Both the position numbers and the translations under genes were made by a program. Below, piece by piece: positions 23,149 to 32,475 of a stretch of 50,703 bases of DNA. The notes below the pieces were generated by a model, which worked only from the letters and a program-made list of their open reading frames with translations, was not told the DNA's origin and ran no database searches. The DNA is from Peptoniphilus obesi ph1. Its GTDB lineage: Bacteria; Bacillota; Clostridia; Tissierellales; Peptoniphilaceae. Every line of letters begins with the position of its first letter. Position 1 is the stretch's first letter. The stretch is taken from NCBI RefSeq assembly GCF_000311865.1, contig NZ_HE978582.1, positions 80,984 to 131,686 on the forward strand, read 5' to 3'.

Positions 23149-25542
23149 ATGGGTTCTACTAAAAATAGGAGGAATAGGAAATCTATAAGGTTTTCCAGCA
23201 TCCTAAAAATAATAATTACAATGCTACTTGCACTTATAATATTTGTTGGAACTTTTGCAGGAACATCTATTTTATCAGTTCTAAAAAAAGCTCCTGTAAT
23301 CGATGCGGAAAACTATAGAAGTCTTATAAATGAAACCTCACGCGTTTATGATGACAAGGGTGAGCTTGTACAAACTCTTGTACTAAATGAATTTTCACAA
23401 TATGTTAGCCTAGATAAAATACCTGATTCTTTAAAATATGCAGTAATTGCTGTTGAAGATGAGAGATTTTATAAACATGATGCCGTCGACTTTAGACGAC
23501 TTGTTGGAGCTTTGGTTGAAAACATTAAGGCAGGAAGAATAGTTCAAGGTGGTTCAACAATAAGTATGCAGCTTGCAAAAAACTTATATACATCTTCAAA
23601 TAAAAGTATAGAGAGAAAACTAACTGATGTTTATTATGCTTTTGAATTAGAAGCAAACCTTTCAAAAGATCAAATACTTGAAGCATATTTAAATTCAGCA
23701 GGTTTTTCAAAGGGAACTGTTGGTGTTGAAGCAGCTGCACAAACTTTCTTTAACAAAGATGTTAGCCAGCTAAGTCTTGCAGAGTCTGCTCTTATAGCAG
23801 GTGTTACTAATAGACCTGAAAAATACACACCTTACAATCAAGAATTTATAACTCCTGAGGATGATCTTGAGAGTTTACAACTTTTACTTATCCCTCTCAC
23901 ATCAGGAACTGTAAATAATGATGAAACTCTTGACTATGCAAAACAACTTTTAGAATTAGGAAGAATAGATAATTTTGATTACAAGCAGATTCAAAACAAT
24001 GTTTTGATTCCTATGAAAGCCGTCTTTAATCCTGTATCTAAGCAAAGACAAGAATTAATTCTAGAGCTTATGAAAAAACAAGGATATATAAATGAAGACC
24101 AATACCAAGAAGCTATAAATGAAGATATTGTTATAAATATTGGACAAAGAGAAGAAAAAGGCCTTTCTTCATACTTTGTTGATGAAGTTAAAAATGAGGC
24201 AATAGAAATATTAAAATCTATTGGCTACTCCGACGAAGAAGCTCACAATAAATTATACACTGGTGGCTTCAAAATCTATTCATCAATGAATCTTGAACTT
24301 CAAAGACAAATGGATGATATAATTAATAACGACAATATTTTCCCAAGAACAAGACTTGATGAAAATGGAGTTAAACAACCTCAAGTTGGTTCTGTTTTAC
24401 TAGATCCACATACTGGACAAGTTAAGGCTCTAATAGGTGGTAGAGGAATTGCTGGAAGTTCAAACTTTAATAGAGCAACTTCTCCAAGATCACCAGGATC
24501 AAGTATAAAACCAATTTCAGTATACATGACAGCCTTTAATAATGGATCGACTGCTGGAGATATCTATTTAGATGCACCTCTTCCAAGTAATCTATTCCCA
24601 AGCTGGAGACCAAAAAACGTTGGATCATACGCAGGTTGGTCCACAATTAGAAAATTACTAGTCAGATCTTCAAATGTTGGATCATATTTAGTTTCTAGAG
24701 ATATCGGAGTTGACTTTAATGCAGCTTCTAATAAAAACTTCTCTTATTCTAAGGCAGTAGATGAAGAAAAAGCTATGAAGCTTATCATGGAAAATCTTGA
24801 AAACCTTGGCGTTTCAACTCTTGTATGGCCAAAAGACAATCCTAAACACAACGACCAAAACCCATCAGCCTTAGCACTTGGAGGAATGACTCATGGTATA
24901 TCACCTCTTGAAATGGCAGGAGCCTATACAGCCCTTGCTAATGGTGGAGTTTATGAAAAACCAACTTTTATAGATAAGATAACAAACTCTTCTGGGGATG
25001 TAATTTATGAGAAAAAGGATGAAGGCAAAAAAGTTCTATCTCCACAAAACGCTTTTATCTTGACAGATATTCTTGAAGAAGTTGTAACAAGCTCAACCGG
25101 TAGAAATGCAAACTTTTCTGGCATGTCTATAGCTGGTAAAACTGGTACAACAAATGATAAAAAAGAAGTATGGTTCATTGGATATACTCCTTATTATGTA
25201 TGCTCAGTCTTTATAGGTAATGACCTTCATGAACCTTTACCTTTTGGTTCCTCTGCAGCTGCATCACTTTGGAGACAACTTATGAAGCCAATTCATAAGG
25301 ACCTAGAAAATAAAGACTTCGAAAAACCAGAAACTGGTTTATACAGAAAGTATGTTGGCGGTCATTATGAATACTTTGTAGAAGGAACTACTCCTCACTA
25401 CCAAAACAAGTGGGCTTTTGTTAAAAAGAAAAAAGTAGAGAAAAAAGACGACGATAATAATAACAATGACAACAAGAAAAAGAACAAGGATAATAACAAG
25501 AAGAGCAAGAAAAAATCGAGAAAATCAAATAACAATGATTAA
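23149..25542 (+). CDS. Class A penicillin-binding protein (PBP1A-like)
   Basis: A 797-residue bifunctional peptidoglycan synthase. A basic cytoplasmic start and one membrane helix (about 16-38) anchor it. The GT51 glycosyltransferase domain has VEDERFYKHDAVDFRRL and GGSTISMQLAKNLY. The transpeptidase domain has SSIKP (active-site Ser), RSSN and AGKTGTTND. The C-terminal 38 or so residues are almost only Lys, Asn, Asp and Ser, a low-complexity basic tail that may bind wall polymers. It is monocistronic, with a strong terminator. Confidence 0.95.
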   Translation: MGSTKNRRNRKSIRFSSILKIIITMLLALIIFVGTFAGTSILSVLKKAPVIDAENYRSLINETSRVYDDKGELVQTLVLNEFSQYVSLDKIPDSLKYAVIAVEDERFYKHDAVDFRRLVGALVENIKAGRIVQGGSTISMQLAKNLYTSSNKSIERKLTDVYYAFELEANLSKDQILEAYLNSAGFSKGTVGVEAAAQTFFNKDVSQLSLAESALIAGVTNRPEKYTPYNQEFITPEDDLESLQLLLIPLTSGTVNNDETLDYAKQLLELGRIDNFDYKQIQNNVLIPMKAVFNPVSKQRQELILELMKKQGYINEDQYQEAINEDIVINIGQREEKGLSSYFVDEVKNEAIEILKSIGYSDEEAHNKLYTGGFKIYSSMNLELQRQMDDIINNDNIFPRTRLDENGVKQPQVGSVLLDPHTGQVKALIGGRGIAGSSNFNRATSPRSPGSSIKPISVYMTAFNNGSTAGDIYLDAPLPSNLFPSWRPKNVGSYAGWSTIRKLLVRSSNVGSYLVSRDIGVDFNAASNKNFSYSKAVDEEKAMKLIMENLENLGVSTLVWPKDNPKHNDQNPSALALGGMTHGISPLEMAGAYTALANGGVYEKPTFIDKITNSSGDVIYEKKDEGKKVLSPQNAFILTDILEEVVTSSTGRNANFSGMSIAGKTGTTNDKKEVWFIGYTPYYVCSVFIGNDLHEPLPFGSSAAASLWRQLMKPIHKDLENKDFEKPETGLYRKYVGGHYEYFVEGTTPHYQNKWAFVKKKKVEKKDDDNNNNDNKKKNKDNNKKSKKKSRKSNNND

Positions 25543-25560
25543 AATCTTTGATTAATTAAA

Positions 25561-25595
25561 AAAAGATCTTATGGATTTCCATAAGATCTTTTTTT
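25561..25595 (+). terminator. Terminator of pbp1A
   Basis: A 15-bp stem AAAAGATCTTATGGA / TCCATAAGATCTTTT with a TT loop and seven T. The AT-rich stretch from 25596 to 25800 holds no gene I can support. Confidence 0.92.
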
Positions 25596-25800
25596 ATCAG
25601 CATTTAGTCTACACTTTTCTTTTACAAAAGAATATTAAATTATAAATTTTATATTAGGACACATTTTATAGAAGATTTTATTAATAGTGGCTTTCATCCT
25701 AACTCTTACCTTACCACCCTTAAGTTGAATAATTTTAAATTTTTTATTAATAGCTAATAAATAAAATCTAAATATATAAATTACTTTTAAAGGTATATAA

Positions 25801-25833
25801 AAAAATAAACGATACAAAAATCTCGTATCGTTT
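25801..25833 (-). terminator. Terminator of the DUF1284 gene
   Basis: AAACGATAC (25807-25815) pairs with GTATCGTTT (25825-25833), followed on the minus strand by TTATTTTTTT. Confidence 0.88.
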
Positions 25834-25842
25834 AAATAAATA

Positions 25843-26226
25843 TTATTGTCTATTACTTTCAACTTCAAGGCAAAGTTCGTTCCATTGACAGGCTCCACAA
25901 ACTTTTGGTCTTAGGCTTTGGTCAAAAATTTTATCGCTGCAAGCTTGGTAAAATTCTTTCCATTTCATCCTGGTATTTTCTTTTATCCCAGTTAGCTCAA
26001 GGACTTTTTTATCGTAGTTCATGACCTTTTCTTGAGACTGGCAAATTTTTCCTAAATTCTCTGGGCATTTTTTACATATTTCGTCTAATTCAGCTACAAT
26101 TTCTACTTGAGGATTTTCTTCTTCCAAATAGTCTATAACTTTTTTCATATTTCTTGAAAAGTCATCACTATAACCTTCACCTACAAAATTTCTTGTGCAA
26201 AGTCCGTGGTGGGCTCTTATTTTCAT
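25843..26226 (-). CDS. DUF1284 domain protein (cysteine-rich)
   Basis: A 127-residue protein beginning MKIRAHHGLCTRNFVGEGYS, the signature of DUF1284. Cysteines are spaced as in a metal-binding domain: CKKCPENLGKIC and CGACQWNELC, with further single Cys; an iron-sulfur or zinc site is likely. Function is unknown. I place the start at 26226 since AGGAGG precedes that ATG. A TTG 18 bases earlier lies in front of the ribosome site. Confidence 0.88.
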   Translation of the reverse strand: MKIRAHHGLCTRNFVGEGYSDDFSRNMKKVIDYLEEENPQVEIVAELDEICKKCPENLGKICQSQEKVMNYDKKVLELTGIKENTRMKWKEFYQACSDKIFDQSLRPKVCGACQWNELCLEVESNRQ

Positions 26227-26272
26227 TTCATTACCTCCTGTCAAATCTCTATAAAATGATCATAAGATACAA

Positions 26273-26806
26273 TTATTCTTCTAAAATATAGCCATTACTT
26301 CCATCAGTTGCTTCTTGCTCAACTCGCTCATTGCTATTCATTTCATATATAAAATTGTCTGTTTCCACATGTTCTGGATAACTATTGTATGATACTGCAC
26401 CAAAAATCATGTCTATAAATAAAAATATTGTTAATATAAATCCTACTATACCTAGTCCAAGCAATACTTTTACTATTGTGTTTGGCTTTTTATTGTTAAC
26501 TATGTATCTTTCATCTTTAACTAAACTTTTGCCGCAGGAAATACAAGTGTCATAATCTAGGCTTTGTTCCTCTCCACAAAAACTGCATTTAATTTTCTTA
26601 TAATCCTTACTTTCATCAACTACAATCATATAAATTATCAAAGTTATTACAGATGAAGTAAATAAGGCAAGTAAAACCCAAAGCCAAGGATCTCTATTAG
26701 TTCTCTCTGCATCTTTATAGATATAAACAATAAGTCCTATCTTAACTGCAAGTAATATAATCGGTATGAACATTCCAAAAACTATCATGCTTTGTCTAAG
26801 TAACAT
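26273..26806 (-). CDS. Membrane protein with cytoplasmic zinc ribbon
   Basis: A 177-residue protein. Two N-terminal helices (about 8-30, 42-63) resemble the phospholipase D nuclease N-terminal type (KDAERTNRDPWLWVLLALF). A zinc ribbon follows, CSFCGEEQSLDYDTCISCGK (about 74-93), then a further helix (about 112-135) and an acidic tail. I do not know its function. It is transcribed towards the DUF1284 gene. The 161 bases upstream hold the ftsH terminator and AT-rich DNA. Confidence 0.8.
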   Translation of the reverse strand: MLLRQSMIVFGMFIPIILLAVKIGLIVYIYKDAERTNRDPWLWVLLALFTSSVITLIIYMIVVDESKDYKKIKCSFCGEEQSLDYDTCISCGKSLVKDERYIVNNKKPNTIVKVLLGLGIVGFILTIFLFIDMIFGAVSYNSYPEHVETDNFIYEMNSNERVEQEATDGSNGYILEE

Positions 26807-26940
26807 AGTTTCCCTCCTTCTGCTCTTCCTAACAAATCATAAATTAAAATTTTATTTCTCTATTTCTCATAGCTAAAATAAAATTTATCTTAATAAAATT
26901 ATATATTATTATTTATTTTATTTCTATAATTTTAGGCAAA

Positions 26941-26962
26941 GAAAAAACCCCTCTCGGGGTTT
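26941..26962 (-). terminator. Terminator of ftsH
   Basis: AAACCCC/GGGGTTT with loop TCTC, followed on the minus strand by six T, just past the ftsH stop. Confidence 0.88.
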
Positions 26963-26967
26963 ATATC

Positions 26968-28887
26968 TTATTTAGTCAAATCACTTTGTCCATCTTTATC
27001 TATTATATCTCTTGCTTCCTTGGAAAGGTCTTCATCTTTTATATAAGATGATCCATCTTGGTGGTCTTTAGAAATTTCTTCTTGACCAGAAAATATTCTT
27101 TCAAATTCGTCACGTTTTATGGTTTCTTTTTCCAATAAAACATCTGATACTTTTATTAGTTTAACCATGTTTTCTGTAAGAATTTTTTTAGCCTTATCGT
27201 AGGAATCATTTAGCATCCTAGAGACTTCTTCATCTATTTGAGCTGCTGTTTTTTCTGAATAAGACTTGCTTCTTCCAAGATCTTTTCCTATAAAGACCTC
27301 ATCTCCATCGCCATAGTTGATTGGTCCAATATTATCGCTCATGCCATATTCTTTAACCATTTCTCTTGCCATGGCTGTTGCCCTTTGTATATCATTGTGA
27401 GCTCCAGTTGAAATATCTTCTAGGACTAAAGCTTCTGCAACTCTTCCTCCAAGCAAGGAAACGAGCTCATTTTCAAGCTGGCTTTTAGTCATAAAGTTTA
27501 CTTCATCTTCTGGTATATAGGCTGTAAAGCCTCCTGCCATTCCTCTTGGAATTATTGTTATTAAATCAACAGGATCTGTTCCAGGAAGTGATCTTGAAAC
27601 TACTGCGTGTCCTGCTTCGTGGATTGCAGTAAGTTTTCTTTCTTTTTCTGTTACAACTCTTGATCTTTTTGCTGGTCCTGCTTGAACTTTTATAGATGCT
27701 TCTTCAACATCCTCCATTTCTATAAGAGGACTATTTCTTCTTGCGGCTAAAAGAGCTGCTTCATTCATTAGGTTTTCAAGGTCTGCTGGTGTAAAGCCTG
27801 GTGTCTTTTTGGCTATATTTTTTAATACTATATCATCAGAAGTCTTTTTATTTTTAGAGTGAATTTTTAAAATTGCTTCTCTTTCTGCAACATCAGGTTT
27901 GCCAACAAAAACAGTTCTATCAAATCTACCTGGTCTTAAAAGAGCTGGATCAAGTATATCTTGTCTGTTTGTTGCAGCCATAACTATTACGCCTTCGTTG
28001 TTTGAAAATCCATCCATTTCAACAAGTAGTTGATTAAGAGTTTGTTCTCTTTCATCATGGCCGCCGCCAAGTCCTGCACCACGTTTTCTACCTACTGCAT
28101 CAATTTCATCTATAAAGATTATGCAAGGTGAATTTTTCTTGGCAGATTCAAATAAATCTCTTACCCTAGATGCTCCAACTCCGACAAACATTTCAACAAA
28201 ATCAGATCCACTCATTATAAAAAATGGAACCTTGGCTTCGCCTGCAACTGCTTTTGATAGATATGTTTTACCAGTTCCTGGAGGTCCTACTAATAAAACT
28301 CCCTTAGGAATTCTTGCTCCCATATCTATAAATTTTTTAGGATTTTTTAAAAAGTCTACAATTTCTTTTAGTTCTTCTTTTTCTTCCTTTAAACCTGCAA
28401 CATCATCAAAGGTTACATGATTTTTATCATCTGGCTTTAGGACTCTTGCCTTTGATTTTCCAAAGGAGTTCATCTTAGAGCCTCCACCTTGAGACTGGTT
28501 CATAATGTAATACCAAAATCCTATAAATATAACAAGCATAAAGACTGTTGGAATCCACTCAATATAAAAAGGAGTTTCCTTATCCTTTAAACTAGTAACT
28601 TTTATATTATTTTCTTCTATTGCTTTTGAAATATAATTATCATATATATAAACTCTTGCCTCTTGAGGAATAACTGTGTGATAACTTTTGTCATCTTTTG
28701 TTTGATAAGTTACTTCTCTAGAATCATAGACAATTTCTTTTACATCATTTGCTTTTACTGAATTTATAAATTGTGTAATATCTACCTCTGGAATAGTTTC
28801 TACTGGTGGAGAAAAGAACTTCAGTCCCACTAGCACAAGCACTATAAGCATAAGATAGAGTGACACACCACTTATTCTCTTTTTCAA
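26968..28887 (-). CDS. ftsH: ATP-dependent zinc metalloprotease FtsH
   Basis: A 639-residue membrane protease. Two helices (about 8-25 and 108-128) flank an external domain. The AAA domain has Walker A GPPGTGKT, Walker [12 protein letters not shown] and the pore motif [12 protein letters not shown]. The M41 protease has HEAGH. It degrades misfolded membrane proteins and short-lived regulators as a hexamer. The start is TTG with GAGGAGAG upstream. It follows hpt and tilS, the usual Firmicute order. Confidence 0.97.
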   Translation of the reverse strand: MKKRISGVSLYLMLIVLVLVGLKFFSPPVETIPEVDITQFINSVKANDVKEIVYDSREVTYQTKDDKSYHTVIPQEARVYIYDNYISKAIEENNIKVTSLKDKETPFYIEWIPTVFMLVIFIGFWYYIMNQSQGGGSKMNSFGKSKARVLKPDDKNHVTFDDVAGLKEEKEELKEIVDFLKNPKKFIDMGARIPKGVLLVGPPGTGKTYLSKAVAGEAKVPFFIMSGSDFVEMFVGVGASRVRDLFESAKKNSPCIIFIDEIDAVGRKRGAGLGGGHDEREQTLNQLLVEMDGFSNNEGVIVMAATNRQDILDPALLRPGRFDRTVFVGKPDVAEREAILKIHSKNKKTSDDIVLKNIAKKTPGFTPADLENLMNEAALLAARRNSPLIEMEDVEEASIKVQAGPAKRSRVVTEKERKLTAIHEAGHAVVSRSLPGTDPVDLITIIPRGMAGGFTAYIPEDEVNFMTKSQLENELVSLLGGRVAEALVLEDISTGAHNDIQRATAMAREMVKEYGMSDNIGPINYGDGDEVFIGKDLGRSKSYSEKTAAQIDEEVSRMLNDSYDKAKKILTENMVKLIKVSDVLLEKETIKRDEFERIFSGQEEISKDHQDGSSYIKDEDLSKEARDIIDKDGQSDLTK

Positions 28888-28929
28888 ACTATCACTCTCC
28901 TCATCAAATTATAACATATTTGATATATA

Positions 28930-29475
28930 TCATTTATAGACTTTTTCGTCTAAAATACCTATATATGGTAGGTTTCTATAGTTTTCGTTATAGTCCATTC
29001 CATAGCCTACAACAAAATTATCTTCTATTTCATAGCCTACGTAATCTACTTTTATCTTTTCAGATCTTCTTGATGGTTTAGTTAAAAGAGTGCAAAGTTT
29101 AAGACTCTTAACTCCCCTACTTTTTAAAACTTCTGTTAAATAAGATAAGGTTATGCCCGTATCTATTATGTCTTCAATAATTAAAACATCTTTTCCTTCA
29201 ATTCTAGTTGATAGGTCTTTTAAAATTCTAACTTCTCCAGAACTAGTAGTTCCTTCATAGCTAGTAACATCCATAAAATCCATAACTAAAGGCACATCTA
29301 TTTTTCTAATAAGGTCTGCCATAAAAGGTATTGATCCCTTTAATATGCCTATGGCAACTAGGCCATCTTTATAGTCTGCATTAATCTTATCAGCTAATTC
29401 TTGAACCTTATTAGCAATGTCTTTTTCATCATACAAGATTTCTTTAATATCATCTGCTAGCTTATTAGTCATCAT
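28930..29475 (-). CDS. hpt: Hypoxanthine phosphoribosyltransferase
   Basis: A 181-residue purine salvage enzyme that makes IMP or GMP from hypoxanthine or guanine and PRPP. The PRPP loop is VLIIEDIIDTGITLSYL, and GILKGSIPFMADLIRK and VDYVGYEI are further family motifs. It overlaps the end of tilS by 11 bases. This tilS-hpt-ftsH string is conserved across Firmicutes. Confidence 0.95.
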   Translation of the reverse strand: MMTNKLADDIKEILYDEKDIANKVQELADKINADYKDGLVAIGILKGSIPFMADLIRKIDVPLVMDFMDVTSYEGTTSSGEVRILKDLSTRIEGKDVLIIEDIIDTGITLSYLTEVLKSRGVKSLKLCTLLTKPSRRSEKIKVDYVGYEIEDNFVVGYGMDYNENYRNLPYIGILDEKVYK

Positions 29476-30802
29476 AACCTCCGTATTTAATATTTAAAAT
29501 ATTTTTACTATCCTTGCTAAGCCTATACCTATTATCCATCCTATAAGGCACTATCCAAATAATATTCTCATCATCAGTCAGGATAGCTATCTTATCTCTT
29601 TTATATTTTTCAATTTTTTCATCTATAAAAAAGTCTTTTAATTTCTTATAGCCCTGCATACCAAAGGGAACAAATTTATCTCCAGCTTTTCTGTATCTTA
29701 GTCTTAATTTCCCTACGATTTTATCCTGGTCTATAGAAATTATATTTTTACCACTTTTATATTCTGAGTTAAATTCAAGCTCAAAATTTCCAAAGCTAGT
29801 CTCGTTTTTGCCTTCTTTTAAAAAGATTTCTTCTTCAAAAATCTTTTTATCCTCATCTTTTATATACAAACTGTCATAGGAAATTTCTAGAAAATTATTA
29901 TTTACTATATTGCTTTTAAAGGAAGTTTCCTTGATTATAGCTTGGACTATGATTTCATAGTTTAGCCTGCTTATTCCTTCAATTGTCCTAAGCTCTCTTC
30001 TTAAATATTCTCTTAAAATTTCACTTATAAAATAAGGATTTTGAGCTCTTAGTTCTTTAATATTTAAAATACCATTTTTATAATTTTTATCAAGATATTT
30101 ATCTACAAGTTCTTTGATAAAATTCATATTTTCTCTTGATAAGTCTACTAGTCTAAGTATGGCATCATCAACCTGTGGGTTGAAGTTTTCTTTAAGATAG
30201 GGAATAACATTTAGTCTTATCTTGTTTCTGCCATAGATGTCCATCTGATTGGTTTCATCTTCAACAAAAGAATAATTATTGGTCGCTAGATAATCAATGA
30301 TTTCAGATCTTTTTATATCTAGCATGGGTCTATACAAATTATTTGCTACATAGTCCATGGCAGCAAGCCCTTCTATTCCAGTTCCTCTGATCACTCTTTG
30401 CAAAAGTGTCTCAACCTGGTCATTCGCATTGTGGGCAAGAAATATTTTACCATTTTTCCCGGCTATCTTGTTAAAAAATTTATATCTTAAAAATCTTCCA
30501 GCCTCTTCTTCTGTCATGGAGTTTTCTTTTGCATAAAGATCCATCCTAATTTTTTCTAGTTCAAAATCTAACTTGTAATTTTTAGATAAATCTCTTACAA
30601 ATTCCTGATCTCTTAAAGCCGTTTCTCTTATACCATGGTTTACATGAGCAACTATTAAGTCAAAATTTATATATTCTTTTAGCTCAATCAGATTGTGAAG
30701 CAAGAAAATCGAATCTGCTCCACCAGAGACTGCAGCGATGACCCGGTCGCCATCTTTTATCATATTAAATTTTTTTATATTATTTAAAAATTTTTCCTTC
30801 AT
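29465..30802 (-). CDS. tilS: tRNA(Ile)-lysidine synthase
   Basis: A 445-residue enzyme that converts the wobble cytidine of the AUA-reading tRNA(Ile) to lysidine. The N-terminal ATP pyrophosphatase domain has the P-loop VSGGADSIFLL; HVNHGIRETALRDQEFV and HNANDQVETLLQR are further motifs. A substrate-binding and a C-terminal domain (KAGDKFVPFGMQGYKKLKDF) follow. It is essential where only this tRNA reads AUA. Shine-Dalgarno complementarity is weak. Confidence 0.95.
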   Translation of the reverse strand: MKEKFLNNIKKFNMIKDGDRVIAAVSGGADSIFLLHNLIELKEYINFDLIVAHVNHGIRETALRDQEFVRDLSKNYKLDFELEKIRMDLYAKENSMTEEEAGRFLRYKFFNKIAGKNGKIFLAHNANDQVETLLQRVIRGTGIEGLAAMDYVANNLYRPMLDIKRSEIIDYLATNNYSFVEDETNQMDIYGRNKIRLNVIPYLKENFNPQVDDAILRLVDLSRENMNFIKELVDKYLDKNYKNGILNIKELRAQNPYFISEILREYLRRELRTIEGISRLNYEIIVQAIIKETSFKSNIVNNNFLEISYDSLYIKDEDKKIFEEEIFLKEGKNETSFGNFELEFNSEYKSGKNIISIDQDKIVGKLRLRYRKAGDKFVPFGMQGYKKLKDFFIDEKIEKYKRDKIAILTDDENIIWIVPYRMDNRYRLSKDSKNILNIKYGGYDD

Positions 30803-30811
30803 ATTCTTAAT

Positions 30812-30839
30812 AAAAAAACAAGGTCATCATTGATGACCT
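30812..30839 (-). terminator. Terminator of the S1-domain gene
   Basis: AGGTCATCA/TGATGACCT (30821-30839) is followed on the minus strand by TTGTTTTTTT. It lies past the restored-frame stop of the S1 gene, not just past the premature one. Confidence 0.85.
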
Positions 30840-30844
30840 ATTAT

Positions 30845-30974
30845 TTATCTTCTTGATCTATTTGACATTTTTGAGTTTTGTCTAGATCTAGCTTTTTCAA
30901 GCTTTTCATTAGAATCTTTTAAAAACTTTGCAATTTTATCTTCAAATGAGAGGTCTTTTTCTTGCTTTTTTTTC
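30845..30974 (-). other. Out-of-frame C-terminal tail of the S1-domain gene
   Basis: If one base is removed from the A8 tract (30966-30973), the frame continues after KEKK as QEKDLSFEDKIAKFLKDSNE and ends RSRR before a TAA at 30845. This is the expected basic C-terminus of YabR-like S1 proteins. Confidence 0.8.
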
Positions 30975-31241
30975 CTTTGGAAAATCAGTTTCTTCAACTT
31001 TTTTCTTTTCTTTAGCATCCTTTAATGAAAGAGCAATTTTGCCCGAATCGTCAATTGATAAAACCTTTACCTTTACCTTCTGTCCCTTTTCTAAAAAGTC
31101 TGATACTTTTTCTACATAATCATCTGATATTTCTGAAATGTGCACTAGGCCACTTTTATTATCAGCCAGATCAACAAATGCTCCAAACTTCATTATATTA
31201 GATACTTCTCCGTCAACTATCTGACCAACAGATAATTCCAT
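30942..31241 (-). CDS. S1 RNA-binding domain protein (YabR-like), frameshifted near its end
   Basis: As read, 99 residues. An S1 domain (about 3-72, VGQIVDGEVSNIMKFGAFVDL and LVHISEISDDYV) is followed by a Lys-rich segment that stops soon after an A8 tract. With seven A the frame would run on 42 codons to a conserved-looking tail, so either the sequence has an error, or the gene is slightly truncated, or slippage makes both forms. The S1 domain is intact. It lies between divIC and tilS, the usual place for yabR. Confidence 0.85.
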   Translation of the reverse strand: MELSVGQIVDGEVSNIMKFGAFVDLADNKSGLVHISEISDDYVEKVSDFLEKGQKVKVKVLSIDDSGKIALSLKDAKEKKKVEETDFPKEKKARKRPLI

Positions 31242-31265
31242 TAATAAAATCCTCCTGTAATAATT

Positions 31266-31574
31266 TTAAAAATCATTATTATTCTTTTCCTTGGCTTTTT
31301 CTTTATCGACATATACCACTTCTTTAGGTTTAACCATGCCCAATTCTTCTCTTGCCACTTTTTCTACATACTTAATAGAGCCTGAATTTTTAATTTCTTT
31401 TTCCAGCCCTTTTATATCCTTATTAAGTTGTTCGACTTTTTGCTTTTTATCTGATATTTCTGCCAATTTTTCGTTTCTTTGTGAAAGATTTGAACTAATA
31501 ACAAAAGCTCCATAAGAAACAGAAATTAGTATAACTAAAAAAAGCATCAAAGGAAATCTACTAGCCTTTTTCAT
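31266..31574 (-). CDS. divIC: Septum formation initiator DivIC/FtsB family
   Basis: About 102 residues. A short basic start (MKKASRFPLML) and one membrane helix (about 7-28) are followed by a coiled coil (about 32-65) and the motif VEKVAREELGMVKPKEVVYV typical of FtsB/DivIC. It works in the divisome with FtsL. I take the ATG at 31574, eight bases after GGAGG, rather than an upstream TTG inside that site. Confidence 0.92.
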   Translation of the reverse strand: MKKASRFPLMLFLVILISVSYGAFVISSNLSQRNEKLAEISDKKQKVEQLNKDIKGLEKEIKNSGSIKYVEKVAREELGMVKPKEVVYVDKEKAKEKNNNDF

Positions 31575-31658
31575 AATAATGACCTCCAAGTTAATTATTA
31601 CATTAAAGTCCTAGAATTTCAAGAATTAAAGGCTTCTAAGATAAATAAAAGCTTAAAA

Positions 31659-31901
31659 TTAATCAACTATTTCATATAAATCTTGTGCTTCTTTTTTGCC
31701 AACTTGTTCTCTAATTTCAAGAACTTTATATTTTCTTGTATCGTCTCCAAAACTTATTTCAATAAGATCTCCAATGTTTACCTCATCGCCTGCTTTAGCA
31801 ACTTTATCATTAATTTTTACCCTGCCAGCATCGCAAGCTTTTTTGGCAACTGTTCTTCTTATTATTATTCTTGATATTTTTAAAAACTTATCTATTCTCA
31901 T
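31659..31901 (-). CDS. rqcP: RqcP-type S4 domain RNA-binding protein (YabO)
   Basis: An 80-residue S4-domain protein: MRIDKFLKISRIIIRRTVAKKACDAG, then VKINDKVAKAGDEVNIGDLIEI. RqcP works with RqcH in ribosome quality control, stabilising tRNA in the P site during alanine tailing. Its place between hup and divIC matches yabO of Bacillus. A GTG three codons upstream is an alternative start. Confidence 0.9.
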   Translation of the reverse strand: MRIDKFLKISRIIIRRTVAKKACDAGRVKINDKVAKAGDEVNIGDLIEISFGDDTRKYKVLEIREQVGKKEAQDLYEIVD

Positions 31902-31926
31902 ATTTACCACTTTCTATTTAAAATAA

Positions 31927-31950
31927 AAAAATTGGGAAGCTAAGCTTCCC
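31927..31950 (-). terminator. Terminator of hup
   Basis: GGGAAGCT/AGCTTCCC (31934-31950) is followed on the minus strand by AATTTTTTT. Confidence 0.88.
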
Positions 31951-31958
31951 TAAAATTT

Positions 31959-32240
31959 TTATTTTTTATTAACTGCTTCTTTAAGAGCTTTTCCTGATCT
32001 AAACACAGGAGCAAGTGATGCAGGAATCTTGATAACTTCTTCTGGATTTCTTGGGTTTCTTCCTTCTCTTGCTTTTCTTTCTCTAACTTCAAAAGTTCCA
32101 AATCCAACTAATTGAACTTTTTCTCCACTTGCAAGAGCTTCTTGAACTGAGTCTAAAAATCCGTTAAGAGCCTTTTCTGCATCTTTTTTTGATAATTCAC
32201 TTTTTTCTGCAATACTTGCAACTAATTCTGATTTGTTCAT
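31959..32240 (-). CDS. hup: HU family DNA-binding protein
   Basis: A 93-residue protein of normal HU length. MNKSELVASIAEKSELSKKDAEKAL begins it; GFGTFEVRERKAREGRNPRNPEE is the DNA-binding arm with the intercalating proline. It compacts and bends DNA. It has a strong RBS (AGGAGG) and a long upstream region, and its own terminator, so it is probably highly expressed and monocistronic. Confidence 0.96.
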   Translation of the reverse strand: MNKSELVASIAEKSELSKKDAEKALNGFLDSVQEALASGEKVQLVGFGTFEVRERKAREGRNPRNPEEVIKIPASLAPVFRSGKALKEAVNKK

Positions 32241-32475
32241 AAAATCCTCCTAATAATAAGTTCATAATTTTATACTATAAGCCTATACATTTATTGAAAT
32301 ATAATATATTTTCCTAACTTTTAATAAATAAAAGTTTTTATTAAATCAATTACTATCTATCCGTGCTGATTATTGTTTTGTTGCGTCTTTGATCTAAACG
32401 CTCATCCAATAAATTCAAAGGCTATAAACAATTATACATTAAGAAATCTTGATTTTCCATAGTAAAATAGCTAAA
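32241..32475 (-). promoter_or_regulatory. Upstream region of hup with probable promoter
   Basis: TGGAAA, 17 bp, TATAAT on the minus strand (about 32433-32461) would give a leader of about 185 bases. A second weak candidate nearer the gene is TATAAA around 32270. A 7-bp stem AACTTTT/AAAAGTT lies near 32320. About 32343-32405 holds a more GC-balanced stretch that encodes a short DnaC-like peptide fragment. No known RNA family is recognised. Confidence 0.4.

Noticed and set aside
25635-25898. 87-residue open frame on the minus strand
   Set aside because: It overlaps the end of the DUF1284 gene and its terminator in another frame, has no RBS and an AT-driven composition.
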